Source: Clostridiaceae bacterium (GTDB lineage Bacteria > Bacillota > Clostridia > Lachnospirales > Lachnospiraceae). From it: DNA of 64,000 bases. Both the position numbers and the translations under genes were made by a program. Below the pieces are notes generated by a model. That model had not been told where the DNA came from, did no database searches, and saw nothing but the letters and a program-made list of their open reading frames with translations. The stretch's first letter is position 1; every line of letters starts with the position of its first letter. Positions 50,302-60,241 of the stretch are shown here, in pieces. The DNA lies in contig CAJSZV010000021.1 in NCBI GenBank assembly GCA_910574345.1, positions 1-64,000 on the forward strand, written 5' to 3'.

Positions 50302-53300
50302 TTAATTTATCTTTTTAGTTGCAACCTTTCCATTTTCTATCCACTGCCCCTTTTCATTGACCGTATACCCGTCTGGTGTTTTTGTGGATTTATAGAGGCG
50401 GCCTCTGTAGCCGTTGGACTCTGTTTCAAAATAGTAGCATTCTGCAATTCCATCACCATTATCATCAATCCAGTTCCATCCAGTATACATATGCCCCAGG
50501 GTGTTGTCCGAAATGGGGTGCAGATAATAGGTATCCCCTGCCTTGTCCGTATACCAGCCAACGGTCATAACCGAATCTTTTCCGAAGTGAAACCAGTCGA
50601 ACAAAGGCTGTCCTTTGCTTTTATCTGCGTATGGATTCTGGACAGCTGCCCACTCATCGGTGTAGGTGCGCTCATTGGAATAAAACCAGTTCCCGGCAGA
50701 ATCCTGTACCCAGGTTCCTCCCTTCACCACATAGGAGGGAAGTCCCAAAGCGGTCGCGGTTTTATTCCCACTTGGTGTCGTGGACCGGGAGGAAGAACCG
50801 CCGCCTCCGCCGCTGCTGCTTCCCCGTCCGCCGCCTCCGCCAGAACTGGGGGTATAGGTATTGTCAACATACTTCACGTTTAACTTCACATTACACTGGT
50901 CAGCCATGCGCCCGTCCTCGGAAGTCCCGGTGATCACGATGGTTCTCCCGGTCACCTGTGGATTTGCCTTGGTCCAAGGGTGTTTGACTGCCTCTTTGAG
51001 CAGGCTGGAAGCGCTGCCTGTAAAACCGCTACCGTTCATGGACGCAGGCAGCACCAGGCGGATATTTCCATCCTTGTCAACTGTCAGAACCGAATTGTCC
51101 CCAGATGAGAACACAACCTTGTTCTCCTCTTTTCTGGAAGAGTGGATTGTTCCGTGAACCTTTGTATTCACCGTACCCGTCACCGTATAAACCGGGGCAG
51201 ACCGGCTCCCGGTGGCTGTGACAGTCACATCCATGGTCTTGGCATTTTCAGACAGCTCCACATTTTCATACTGGAAATTCAAAACCACGTTACAGCTGTC
51301 CTTCAGGGTCTTCTCCTCATTTTGGACATGGACTGCCACCTTTTTCTGTCCGGAATATTTCCCTTCAGCCACAATCCCTTTCTGCCACTCGGCATTGACT
51401 ACCGGAAGAATATTTCCGGCCTCATCCACGGTCAGAAGCTTCCCGTCTTCTGATGACCAGTATGGCCTGTTATTCTTCCCTGCCTCTACAAAGACCTTGG
51501 CATTCAGCTTCCTGCTGCCGTTTCCGCTCCACTTAACAGAAGGCTGATTGGTTCGGGAGGTCTGAGTGAGAACCAGATTGTAGATCTCTTCGTTCCGGTC
51601 AAGGATTGCCTGATCATAGCGGAAATTCACCGTCACCTGGCAGCTGTCAGCCGTTGCTCCCGTGTGGGGGTGTCTGGCCGTAATGATAACCGTCCTGGTT
51701 CCGCTGTGGACATCGGTTTTGTAGTCCTTCGCGTTGTCCATGATTTCTTTCATCCAGGAATCTTTCTTTACATACACCCTTCCGTCTGCGTCAACCGTTG
51801 CCACAGACTCATCGGAGCTTTCCCAGACCGGTGTAACATCTTTCCCGTTCTCATCAGAGATACGCGCCTTTAGCTGGATATAGTGGTCTCCTGTCCAGTG
51901 GGATTTTACGGAGTTGGTTCTGGAATCCTGGGTACAGACCACATCAAAGGTCTCCTCATGGGATTCCAGGACTGCCTTATCGTAGCGGAAATGGATGGAT
52001 ACCTTATAACTGTCAGACATGGATTTTCCGTCAATCTCCTTTTTGGCCGTCAGGATTCCGCTTACGGTGCCGTTTACTTTCCCGGAAGAAATCAGCTCCT
52101 CCCAATGTCCTTTCACGGGCACCAGACAGCCGTTTTCCACTTTGCAGTAGTCTTTGATGGTGCCGCTCAGTTCATAAACCCCGTCATTTTCCTTTACTCC
52201 GTTTTTGGTGTATGTGGTATTTTCCAGCTTCACAATGCCGTAAGACCATTTCCTGGTTCCCGGATTATTCATGCTGTAATTTCCCTGGGTCACTACCACA
52301 TTCATATCGATCTGCCGGTCTTTCACGGAGGTCTTCTTTATATCATAAGTATTTTCCGGTGTCTCAGATGTAATTACGGAAGGAGAAGGAACATAGCCTT
52401 CCGGCAAATCGGAGACAGGGGAGGCTGTCAGATCTACCCCGTCATAGCGGAAATGGATGGTGACAGGAATCTCTGCAACAGAAGCGCCTTTGGTGGTTTT
52501 CGCCTTGATAACGGCCTCATGCTTTCCGCTGTTTGAGGATGCCCGGTTCTTTATGATCTCTTTAATCCAGGCAGCGTCCGCCTTCACGGAAACCATTCCC
52601 CTTGCAACCCCATTATCCGTTTCTATGTCCGTCAGGGAGATAACCGGATGGTCCGCTGCTGCTCCTGTCTTGTCATAAATAGAAAAATTCGGGGATTCAC
52701 TGGTGCCGGTGGCCTTCGCGCTTATCTTCCTGGCCTCTGTTCCGCTCCAGCTTTCCTTCTCTGCCACGTCTGTCCCGGAAAGTCCGGCTGCCGCCTCTTT
52801 TGTCAGGACGATATCAAAATCTATTCCTTTTTCCATATTGCTGCTCATGGAGGCGGCTGTGAAGGTCACCTCAATGGGCTTTGTCTGAACCAGGCTGTTG
52901 TCTCTGGCTGATGTTGTCACAACCAAAATCTTAGCCGTAACTCCGTCTAAATTCCCCTTGGAAATCTGATCCTGAACCCAGGGAGAATATCCGGGGTCGG
53001 CTGAGTCTTTGCTGTCCCCATATCCTCTGACCGTAATCGTTCCGGTGGCGGAATCAATATCCAGCACGTCATAGGGATTTAAGTTAGGCTGTCCGGTGAC
53101 ATCCCCGTTTGCCAGGGACCATACCACGTTCTTGTCATATGGCTGGTAGGCTGACTGGCTGTTATCCTTTTCCGGCAGGACTTTGGCCGTAAAGGTCTCC
53201 CCTTGACCTTCAATCACCTGAGTATTGGCACCATCCTTTACATAGATGTCATGGGATTTTACCTGAGATCCGGAGTTGCCCTCAAAAGTGTAAATGATAT

Positions 53301-56300
53301 GGTATCCATGCATATTGTTGACATGGTTGATTGGTGTTCCGTTTACGGAAAACCCGCCAGTGAGTTTAAGTTCTTCCGGCATAATCTCCGTCCTATCTAC
53401 GGTCTTAAAATTCACCTGGACCCGACAGGTATCTGTGGCAGAGTGGTTGTTGGTATCCTCGCCGGTCACCTTCACATAGGTTTCATAGGTACTCAGGGTA
53501 TCCGGCACTGCCTTTAGCTGGCTGGTATACTGTTCATCCTGGGCCTTCACAATCCCTGCAATCATGGCATTAGAACAGGCTGTGGCGGTCATGCCTTTTA
53601 ATGTGACATTTCCATGATAATACGCCTTGTCCCCGGTTCCCGACACCGCTACCTGGATGGTGCCGTCATCAAAGGTATTCTTATCCGCTGCCACTGCCGT
53701 ATGTTTGTCTTCCTCAAAGTCAGCTTCCTCCCCTGGCCTGGACAGATACCAGGACACCTGGCTGCCTGAGAAATAGTCCGGGTGAAACGCAGCGCTTAAA
53801 TCAGATACGGTGGTACTTCCCTCATCCGGCACTTTTCCGTTTACCGTATAGGACACGGTTGGGTTTGCCCTGCTGCCCCTTAAGGTTCGTACTACCTCAT
53901 AGGTAATGCTGTTTCTGGAAAGAGACACACCATTCAGAGAGACATTAGTATTGTCTTTTACATGGAATTTGATGTCAATGTCCGCATAGCCTTTGGGCGG
54001 GTTCTGCTGGTCTTCTGAATCTGTAGTCTGGGCGATGGCAGTGATTACGGAATGGTACCAGTAGGGCTGGCTGGTGGTCATACTGTCCTTGTAGCCGCCA
54101 TCTCTTTGGGACTTGGCTAATTCCTCCGCTTTTGCTGCCAGGGCAGAATCCTCAAGGTTTAAGGTAAAATAAGCCTTTTTCGCGTTGGTAAGCCCTTCTC
54201 CCGGTGTGGTGTTGCTGATGATTCCATGGTTTTTATCATTCCCGGTCTTCCAGCTTAGGTTAAACTTGTCATTATTGGAGCCGTTTACCAGAGAACCCAG
54301 CCAGAACAGCGCGTCCTCGTTCCGGGTAATCCGGCCGCTTCCATCCACAGTCATTACGGTTTTATTTTCCCATCGGTTTCCGTTAGCGTCCGTTATGATC
54401 TCCGCCCGGTCGCTGGCGTCTTTATTGCCATTGTAGGCAGTTACCTGCCACTCGATATTGGCGTTTTCCCGGCTTCCGGTCCGGATCTGGGTAACCCCAA
54501 ACACAATTTTAGCCGGATTTACGGCCACAGACTGAGATACTTTTTTATAGACCGCTCCCAGGGTCACATCCGCTTCCGGCATGGTAATGGAATAGCCGGC
54601 CCCTTTTGTCACTCCCCTGGTAGTCTCACGATCCTGATACACACGGAAGGGATCTTTTTCCCGGTAGCTGTACCAGGGATTGCTGCCCCTGGTATCATCC
54701 ATCTGGAAATACCCGGTGCCGTCCGCCATGTCCTGAAAGGAGATGTATACCACATCTCCCGGAGCAAACGCGCCAAGCTCCTGGCTGGTCACCACCGGTT
54801 TATAGGATCCGCTGATATAAGCGCTGACAGAGGCTGCCTTTGTGCCGTCTACCGTAGGGTCAACCACTGCCAAAAGATATCCTCTGGTGGGTTTCCCCTG
54901 CTTATCCGCCGTAAAATGATTGATGGTCTCTGCATGTTCTCCGGTCTTTTTGATATTGAGGATTCCTTCCTCCAGCTCTTTATAAAAATACTCCTCCATG
55001 TGGTTGATGTTCTGTCCGGATACAATGCTGTAGTAGTTATCATCCTTATGCCAGTAACCAATATGAGCCGCCCCGTCAAAAGTGCCATCATCCTCCACCC
55101 TGGAGCCGCAGATCCCCTGGTTGGCTTTTGTCGCCGTGTCGGCAAACAGGTAGGCGATATCTCCAGAAGCGCCGTAGGTAAAGCCCGCCCCGTTGACACG
55201 GGTTCCGATAAAGCACGCCTCATAATTGTTGGTGGAAGTGGGCCTCACGGTTGTCGCGGAAAACCGGCCAACTTTTATCTGTCCGCCATCGTAACCGCCC
55301 ACCAGTCCGCCTACTGCGTAAGCGTTGGAAGAGCCGATTTCCCCGTCATACACATATCCCTGATACACATCGGAATTTTCCATGATGCCCACTATACCGC
55401 CTACATAGGAGCCGTTTCCGTAGATATGATTCCCGGCTCCGGTGTTGGTGCTTACATAGGTATCCATAATGGTGGTATTGGCGGCAAAGCCTGCGATTCC
55501 TCCCACACAGGAGTGGCCGCCGCAGAACTCACTGGCTGTTTTTACCGCCTCCACCGTGTAGACAGCCGCTTTATCGGCCCGGCAGTCCTCGATAACCATG
55601 TTCCGGTCGTTTTTCTGGGTAGTGGAGGACTCGGCAAAGCCTACAATGCCGCCCACATACCCCCGGCCTTTGACAATCCCGTTTACCGTACATTCCTTAA
55701 TGGCTGCGTCAACGGCATGTCCGGCTAAAATGCCGGCATAGTCTGCCCCCTCCAGGGTGTTTCCAGAGGTACTCAGATACAGGTTGGTAATGGTGGCGCC
55801 GGAGCCCACCTCACCGAAGAATCCTACGGATCTCTGGGAACGGATATTCTGTGCCATCTCCGCCGTGATTCCCAGATTGGAATTTGCCTTAAAGCCGATA
55901 TTCTTGATGTTGGCCCCTTCTTCCGCCGCAATATGTCCTTTGAAAGCTACATACCCCTGTCCGCTGTTTCTCTGGAAGCCGATGGGAATCCAGGACCCGT
56001 TTAAGTCATAGGTGCCTCTCCGGATCAGGTAGTAGGTGTCCTCATTATAGTTGTCGCCTGCGATGGTAACCGCCAGTGTCCGCAGATCTTCCACAGAATC
56101 AATGATATAGGGAGATTCCTCTGTCCCGTTTCCGTCCTGGTAAAGATTCCCATTCATGCCGTATCCGTCCGACCACAGATTCCCCACTGCGGAAAGGGAC
56201 TGTGCCTGACGCATGGTGTGGAAAGCCATCAGGAATGAAAAAGCGTCAGAAAATTCTGCATGGGTAATCCAGTCAAAAATTACATCATTTCTGTAGGCCC

Positions 56301-56856
56301 TGATACTGCCATCCGTATCCAATGTGACTGCGTGCTCATAGAACCAGTCCCAGAATTCAGAATCTCTTGGTTCTGAATCATCAAAGGCCGGATAATGGGT
56401 TTCTGAATCGGTCATATCCTCATTTGTGATGGCTTCGTGCCAGGTTTTAAGCGTTTCCTTAAGAGTTTCCAAGGCTGCCTCGTAATCATCCTCGCTGCAG
56501 TCCCCAAGGATTTCCTCTATCAGATCATCCAGCCATTTCCAAAAGGCCTCACTTCCGAAGGACGGATAGGTGCTTTGATTCTTCTTTGGCGCTACATTGC
56601 TTGGTGTCGCTATGGTTTTTGGTGTTTCTGCTTCTCTGATTTCACTGTCCTGGATTTGTATCCCTTCATCCCCCTTTTTGGCGGCCTCTGAGGGTGTGGC
56701 TATTGGCAGGGAGCCATAGTGGACACTGCGAACCTGCTCACGCAGAGCTTCCTTTGCAAAGGCAGGGGCTGCCGGAACCATGGAGGGCATGGCCATGGAC
56801 ATGCTTAAGACTGCCACTGCAAAACGGTTCAGAGCCTTCTTATTGTTACTCTTCAT
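50302..56856 (-). CDS. Giant secreted surface protein with GLUG, Ig-like and wall-binding repeats
   Basis: This protein has 2,184 residues. The signal peptide (about 1-35, ending APAFAKEA) is followed by a helical acidic region. A GLUG-type beta-helix spans roughly residues 230-600 (GFFGEVGSGATITNLYLS, YVGGIVGFAE, YVGGIVGIME, AVGGLVGGY). A chain of bacterial Ig-like modules repeats about every 130 residues (HFRYD, a TQxSRTN block, TVDxxG, DSCxVxxNF). A Gly/Ser linker and C-terminal aromatic cell-wall-binding repeats complete it (WVQDSAGNWFY, GWYTDKAGDTYYL, GWNWID). It should attach non-covalently to the wall, in contrast to the other giant adhesin. It starts after AAAGGAG, with its own CATAATT element and terminator. 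Confidence 0.9.
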   Translation of the reverse strand: MKSNNKKALNRFAVAVLSMSMAMPSMVPAAPAFAKEALREQVRSVHYGSLPIATPSEAAKKGDEGIQIQDSEIREAETPKTIATPSNVAPKKNQSTYPSFGSEAFWKWLDDLIEEILGDCSEDDYEAALETLKETLKTWHEAITNEDMTDSETHYPAFDDSEPRDSEFWDWFYEHAVTLDTDGSIRAYRNDVIFDWITHAEFSDAFSFLMAFHTMRQAQSLSAVGNLWSDGYGMNGNLYQDGNGTEESPYIIDSVEDLRTLAVTIAGDNYNEDTYYLIRRGTYDLNGSWIPIGFQRNSGQGYVAFKGHIAAEEGANIKNIGFKANSNLGITAEMAQNIRSQRSVGFFGEVGSGATITNLYLSTSGNTLEGADYAGILAGHAVDAAIKECTVNGIVKGRGYVGGIVGFAESSTTQKNDRNMVIEDCRADKAAVYTVEAVKTASEFCGGHSCVGGIAGFAANTTIMDTYVSTNTGAGNHIYGNGSYVGGIVGIMENSDVYQGYVYDGEIGSSNAYAVGGLVGGYDGGQIKVGRFSATTVRPTSTNNYEACFIGTRVNGAGFTYGASGDIAYLFADTATKANQGICGSRVEDDGTFDGAAHIGYWHKDDNYYSIVSGQNINHMEEYFYKELEEGILNIKKTGEHAETINHFTADKQGKPTRGYLLAVVDPTVDGTKAASVSAYISGSYKPVVTSQELGAFAPGDVVYISFQDMADGTGYFQMDDTRGSNPWYSYREKDPFRVYQDRETTRGVTKGAGYSITMPEADVTLGAVYKKVSQSVAVNPAKIVFGVTQIRTGSRENANIEWQVTAYNGNKDASDRAEIITDANGNRWENKTVMTVDGSGRITRNEDALFWLGSLVNGSNNDKFNLSWKTGNDKNHGIISNTTPGEGLTNAKKAYFTLNLEDSALAAKAEELAKSQRDGGYKDSMTTSQPYWYHSVITAIAQTTDSEDQQNPPKGYADIDIKFHVKDNTNVSLNGVSLSRNSITYEVVRTLRGSRANPTVSYTVNGKVPDEGSTTVSDLSAAFHPDYFSGSQVSWYLSRPGEEADFEEDKHTAVAADKNTFDDGTIQVAVSGTGDKAYYHGNVTLKGMTATACSNAMIAGIVKAQDEQYTSQLKAVPDTLSTYETYVKVTGEDTNNHSATDTCRVQVNFKTVDRTEIMPEELKLTGGFSVNGTPINHVNNMHGYHIIYTFEGNSGSQVKSHDIYVKDGANTQVIEGQGETFTAKVLPEKDNSQSAYQPYDKNVVWSLANGDVTGQPNLNPYDVLDIDSATGTITVRGYGDSKDSADPGYSPWVQDQISKGNLDGVTAKILVVTTSARDNSLVQTKPIEVTFTAASMSSNMEKGIDFDIVLTKEAAAGLSGTDVAEKESWSGTEARKISAKATGTSESPNFSIYDKTGAAADHPVISLTDIETDNGVARGMVSVKADAAWIKEIIKNRASSNSGKHEAVIKAKTTKGASVAEIPVTIHFRYDGVDLTASPVSDLPEGYVPSPSVITSETPENTYDIKKTSVKDRQIDMNVVVTQGNYSMNNPGTRKWSYGIVKLENTTYTKNGVKENDGVYELSGTIKDYCKVENGCLVPVKGHWEELISSGKVNGTVSGILTAKKEIDGKSMSDSYKVSIHFRYDKAVLESHEETFDVVCTQDSRTNSVKSHWTGDHYIQLKARISDENGKDVTPVWESSDESVATVDADGRVYVKKDSWMKEIMDNAKDYKTDVHSGTRTVIITARHPHTGATADSCQVTVNFRYDQAILDRNEEIYNLVLTQTSRTNQPSVKWSGNGSRKLNAKVFVEAGKNNRPYWSSEDGKLLTVDEAGNILPVVNAEWQKGIVAEGKYSGQKKVAVHVQNEEKTLKDSCNVVLNFQYENVELSENAKTMDVTVTATGSRSAPVYTVTGTVNTKVHGTIHSSRKEENKVVFSSGDNSVLTVDKDGNIRLVLPASMNGSGFTGSASSLLKEAVKHPWTKANPQVTGRTIVITGTSEDGRMADQCNVKLNVKYVDNTYTPSSGGGGGRGSSSGGGGGSSSRSTTPSGNKTATALGLPSYVVKGGTWVQDSAGNWFYSNERTYTDEWAAVQNPYADKSKGQPLFDWFHFGKDSVMTVGWYTDKAGDTYYLHPISDNTLGHMYTGWNWIDDNGDGIAECYYFETESNGYRGRLYKSTKTPDGYTVNEKGQWIENGKVATKKIN

Positions 56857-56891
56857 CTTGTTTTTAATCTCCTTTCCTACTGCTTCCCACT

Positions 56892-56898
56892 AATTATG
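56892..56898 (-). promoter_or_regulatory. CATAATT element, 36 nt before the 2,184-residue gene
   Basis: This is the rightmost member of the CATAATT set seen in the window. Confidence 0.55.
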
Positions 56899-56925
56899 CA
56901 GTGAAAGGAAATAAGATTGGTAAAA

Positions 56926-56972
56926 ACAAAAATAAGGTGCCAGAAACCTATCAGATCTCCAACACCTTATGC
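56926..56972 (-). terminator. Intrinsic terminator after the STAND gene
   Basis: ATAAGGTG and CACCTTAT form an 8-bp stem, with further pairing inside a long loop, followed by TTTTTG on the minus strand. Confidence 0.75.
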
Positions 56973-56980
56973 AAAAAATA

Positions 56981-59968
56981 TTATGTGTTTTTTGATTCGT
57001 TTTGTGCCATTCTGCGAACTTCCAGCACTGTCTCACTAAATTCTCTTACTGCCTGTGAATCTTCCTCGTATCCGTTTTCAAGCATTAACCATATAACATG
57101 GGAATACTGTTCCTCAGCAGTTTTATAATCCCCTGCCGCCACCAGCAGATTAGCAAGTGTACTGCACACTGAAAGGTACTGATGTGCATTTTCCGGAAGC
57201 AGCTGATCATAAATGGCAAATGACTCATTCAAATGATACATGGCTTTATCCAAATCACCAATCCTTAAATATGCGTCTGCAAGATCGGCATGGGTCTGTG
57301 CAAGATCCAGGTTTTTGTGGTCAGGATAATATGTTTCGTATATCCTTAATGCATGTTCATGCTCAGGTAACGCTTTCTTTGGCTGGTCGTTCTCTGAGTA
57401 CACTGCTCCAATATTGTTATAAATATATGCCGTATGCTCATGCTCCGGCCCATAGGATAAGGAATCAATCCGAATTGCCTCCCTATAATTTTCAATCGCT
57501 TTCTGCGGCTGATTCATATAGTAGCAGCAAAGCCCTATATTATTAAAGATCGTAGCAGTATTAGGATCATCCATCCCGTAAACCTTCTGAAACAGTTCCA
57601 ACAACCGGTAAAAGTCTTCTAAAATATCCGGGTAATTATCTTCTAATGTAAGCCTCAAAGAACAGATCGTATTCCATACATCCAGGGTATCCGGATGTGT
57701 CGGTGATAGTAATTTCCAGAAAATATCCTTTGCCTCCTGCAGATATAACATTGCTTCGGCTGGCCTGTAATCTGTCAGCAGATTTCCAAGATTATGCGCA
57801 ATGCCGGCTCTTAAAAAAAGCATTTCCCTGTCATTACTTTTAGCGTCTGTTTTACCATAAAGATCCAGATATAACTCCTCTGCTTCCTTATGCTCTCCCG
57901 AATGAGCTAATAAGACAGCCTTATGGCTTAGGGCATTTAGAGTAAGCTCATCTGAATCCCCTTTTTCCGCCAAAAAGGTCTCGTAAGCACGTTTAAAAAA
58001 TGGTTCCGCCTTGCGGTAATCTGATTTCAGATAGATTTTCCCAATATTCAGATCCAGTTTGGCAAGTTCTACTTTTGCGGTTGCGCTGAATTCACCCTCT
58101 CCCTTGCTGTCTTCCATAATAGATCGGCTCTTTAAGTAGGCCTCCAACGCTGTGTCAAAATGAGAAAGTTCATAGTCGATCATGCCTCTGCTATTCCAAA
58201 CAGACGCAAGCTGGATACAGTTTTCTCCATACAGCTTTGTATAAAGCTGAAATAAAGAATCCAGCAGAGGAACTGCCCTCTCATAATAGCCGATATCCCG
58301 ATAGATTTCAGCCAAAGCCCATAAAAACCTGCAGTCTTCCTCTCCTTTAAAGCTGTCAGTAAATATATCATTTAGGGACCAGCTAAACTGTATCAGTTCC
58401 TTTTTGAACGAATCATTCTGATCCCTGCTTTCTTCCATTTCAATCGTAATCTCTCTGATAAACCCCTGACATGCCTCATACAGAGACGCTAAAAACTGTG
58501 CCCGGACCGCAGCGGCAATGACCGAATGCATAATATAGCGATAGCGATTCCTCCCGTTATTATAAATCGCTTCTTTTTTCAGCCATCCCTTCCTGGCCAA
58601 ACGGTTTAGGAGTGTGCGGTTTTCCTGAGCAAACCACTTTTTTGCCTGCCCAAAATGAAAGGGGATTCCAGGAATGGCGGAAGTCTGCATAAGCAGCTGA
58701 GTCTCAGGCATACTACGCCCATAGACACGGAAGAGTTTTTGCAGTTGTTCTATAATCCGTCCTTCCGTTCGCAGCTTGCTGTGAACGGTTGAAGCTTCCT
58801 CTGAACTGATATGAAATCCGCATTTCTTAAGTTCAGTAAGAAATTCATATAGCAATGCCTCCTCCGTATCCGCGATTCTGGAAAGGAGTTCCACAGTTAC
58901 TGTGTGCCTGTCAGCTAATTCTATAATTTGACGCAGAGAACTATCGTCATGCTTTCCGTGATAATAGTAATAAAACAAATCCATGCATTCGTTCATCTTA
59001 AGCGGCATTACAGGAATTTTTTCAAATCCTGAAAAACCGTCACAACGGCTTGTGATCAGCAGCCGGCATGGAAGAAGTTCCCCAATCCCCATAAGGTGCC
59101 TGTCATCAAGGTTTTCCACATTGTCCAGAATAAGTAACAAGCGATCCCGATATTGATTGATAAGAGATAAGGCCTTTTGAAATTCCTGTTCCATATTCTG
59201 TAATTCAGAAGACGGAAAAAAAGCACGCACCAGGGACAATGCAAAATCACCATCTGTATATTCTACCCACGCAATACGGGTAATTCCTGACTGTGAGGAC
59301 GGCATTTTAAGAATATCCACCATCAAAGCCTTTGCGATTTCTGTCTTTCCGATACCTCCTATGCCATGAAGAAAGCATGGTGTACCATTCCGTATCAATT
59401 TTTGCAGACTTTCAGGCATACCTTTGCGCCCGGTATAGTACTCTGTCTGCCTATATGGAGGGCTTGTCAGAAATTCCGGGAATTTTTCTGGAAGCGGTGT
59501 CGTTTTCTCTATGACATTTTCCCGGTGTCTTAAAAGGATTTCCTGTATCCTTTCCACTGGAACCATTTCCTTGTCTATGCATAAGGACAGAACATCATCA
59601 AGACAGTCCAGCAGACAGGAACGGCTGTCCTGATTATCTGCAGCATAGTCATTATACCATAGGGTGAGATCTGTGTGAAAGCAGTCTGAAAACAGCTTTA
59701 TAAGCTGGTTAGCCGCTTCCACAGCCTGCGGTTCCTGAAATTTCCCCTTATGGCCTTCTGGATGAAACAAATAGCTGAATATGTAAAAAAGCCTGTTTTT
59801 AGTCAGTTTATTAATCGATTTTTCTTTTTTTAACCGATCATTAAAGTACCCACGGTCAAATCCTCCATTTGGTAATTCCCATTTAAGCGGATCAATCATG
59901 ACAGAACCGGTACAGTCCTTTAATAGACGGTGTAGAAATGAGCTCGTAGTCATTGGTTCCATCTGCAT
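56981..59968 (-). CDS. STAND NTPase: NB-ARC domain with C-terminal tetratricopeptide repeats
   Basis: This 995-residue NLR-like protein has an N-terminal helical domain of about 180 residues that is not recognised. The NB-ARC core has the P-loop GIGGIGKT at 202-209, Walker B RLLLILDNVEN (about 276-286) and RLLITSRCDG at 302-310. A winged-helix part (WFAQENRTLLNRLARKGWLKKEA) follows, then about ten TPRs to the end (for example GPEHEHTAYIYNNIGAVYSEND). Such proteins are switches that oligomerise when the repeats sense a ligand; many bacterial ones act in phage defence, others regulate transcription. It starts after AGGAGG and uses a TTGATA-N17-TATAAT promoter, unlike the element core. It looks like cargo. 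Confidence 0.88.
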   Translation of the reverse strand: MQMEPMTTSSFLHRLLKDCTGSVMIDPLKWELPNGGFDRGYFNDRLKKEKSINKLTKNRLFYIFSYLFHPEGHKGKFQEPQAVEAANQLIKLFSDCFHTDLTLWYNDYAADNQDSRSCLLDCLDDVLSLCIDKEMVPVERIQEILLRHRENVIEKTTPLPEKFPEFLTSPPYRQTEYYTGRKGMPESLQKLIRNGTPCFLHGIGGIGKTEIAKALMVDILKMPSSQSGITRIAWVEYTDGDFALSLVRAFFPSSELQNMEQEFQKALSLINQYRDRLLLILDNVENLDDRHLMGIGELLPCRLLITSRCDGFSGFEKIPVMPLKMNECMDLFYYYYHGKHDDSSLRQIIELADRHTVTVELLSRIADTEEALLYEFLTELKKCGFHISSEEASTVHSKLRTEGRIIEQLQKLFRVYGRSMPETQLLMQTSAIPGIPFHFGQAKKWFAQENRTLLNRLARKGWLKKEAIYNNGRNRYRYIMHSVIAAAVRAQFLASLYEACQGFIREITIEMEESRDQNDSFKKELIQFSWSLNDIFTDSFKGEEDCRFLWALAEIYRDIGYYERAVPLLDSLFQLYTKLYGENCIQLASVWNSRGMIDYELSHFDTALEAYLKSRSIMEDSKGEGEFSATAKVELAKLDLNIGKIYLKSDYRKAEPFFKRAYETFLAEKGDSDELTLNALSHKAVLLAHSGEHKEAEELYLDLYGKTDAKSNDREMLFLRAGIAHNLGNLLTDYRPAEAMLYLQEAKDIFWKLLSPTHPDTLDVWNTICSLRLTLEDNYPDILEDFYRLLELFQKVYGMDDPNTATIFNNIGLCCYYMNQPQKAIENYREAIRIDSLSYGPEHEHTAYIYNNIGAVYSENDQPKKALPEHEHALRIYETYYPDHKNLDLAQTHADLADAYLRIGDLDKAMYHLNESFAIYDQLLPENAHQYLSVCSTLANLLVAAGDYKTAEEQYSHVIWLMLENGYEEDSQAVREFSETVLEVRRMAQNESKNT

Positions 59969-60061
59969 AAATACCTCCTGTGCATAAAAATTTAAAACCC
60001 AACTTAAATCCGACTGGAATCCAACCGAAAATCAATGCTATAGTGGGCATGTAACAAAGAA

Positions 60062-60090
60062 ATTATAGCATGCAGAAAAAGTTATATCAA
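60062..60090 (-). promoter_or_regulatory. Promoter of the STAND gene, with flanking dyad
   Basis: TTGATA (60085-60090) and TATAAT (60062-60067) are 17 bp apart on the minus strand. TGCTATA and TATAGCA form a 7-bp inverted repeat running from about 60039 across the -10. Downstream in the leader two 11-bp direct repeats (ATCCGACTGGA, ATCCAACCGAA) lie side by side at about 60007-60028. Confidence 0.75.
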
Positions 60091-60136
60091 TGTCGCAGCC
60101 ATCTGGGAAACAGGAAATCTATTGGAGGTGAACATT

Positions 60137-60223
60137 ATGGTGGAAATGATCACGGCATACATTATCAGTATTTTTGCGGGTATCACATCTCATTACATAT
60201 GTAAATACCTGGATAACTTGTGA
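60137..60223 (+). CDS. 28-residue hydrophobic peptide, type I toxin-like
   Basis: A short plus-strand gene encodes one transmembrane helix flanked by charges: MVEMITAYIISIFAG, then ITSHYICKYLDNL. TTGGAGGTG lies seven bases before the ATG, and a strong terminator follows 19 bp after the stop, so it is a complete small transcription unit. Single-helix peptides with a C-terminal KxLD-like charged end resemble the Fst/TxpA-type toxins of type I toxin-antitoxin pairs; a matching antisense RNA is not evident. It is divergent from the STAND gene. It could instead be a small regulatory membrane peptide. Confidence 0.65.
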   Translation: MVEMITAYIISIFAGITSHYICKYLDNL

Positions 60224-60241
60224 TTGGCTCACTGCGTAGCA

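Noticed and set aside
16970-56900. Assignment to the Tn916 or Tn1549 family
   Set aside because: VirB4, PrgI and Maff2-like genes fit the wider Clostridial conjugation type, but the own DnaE, the giant surface proteins and the absence of relaxase, VirD4 and integrase in view do not allow a family call.
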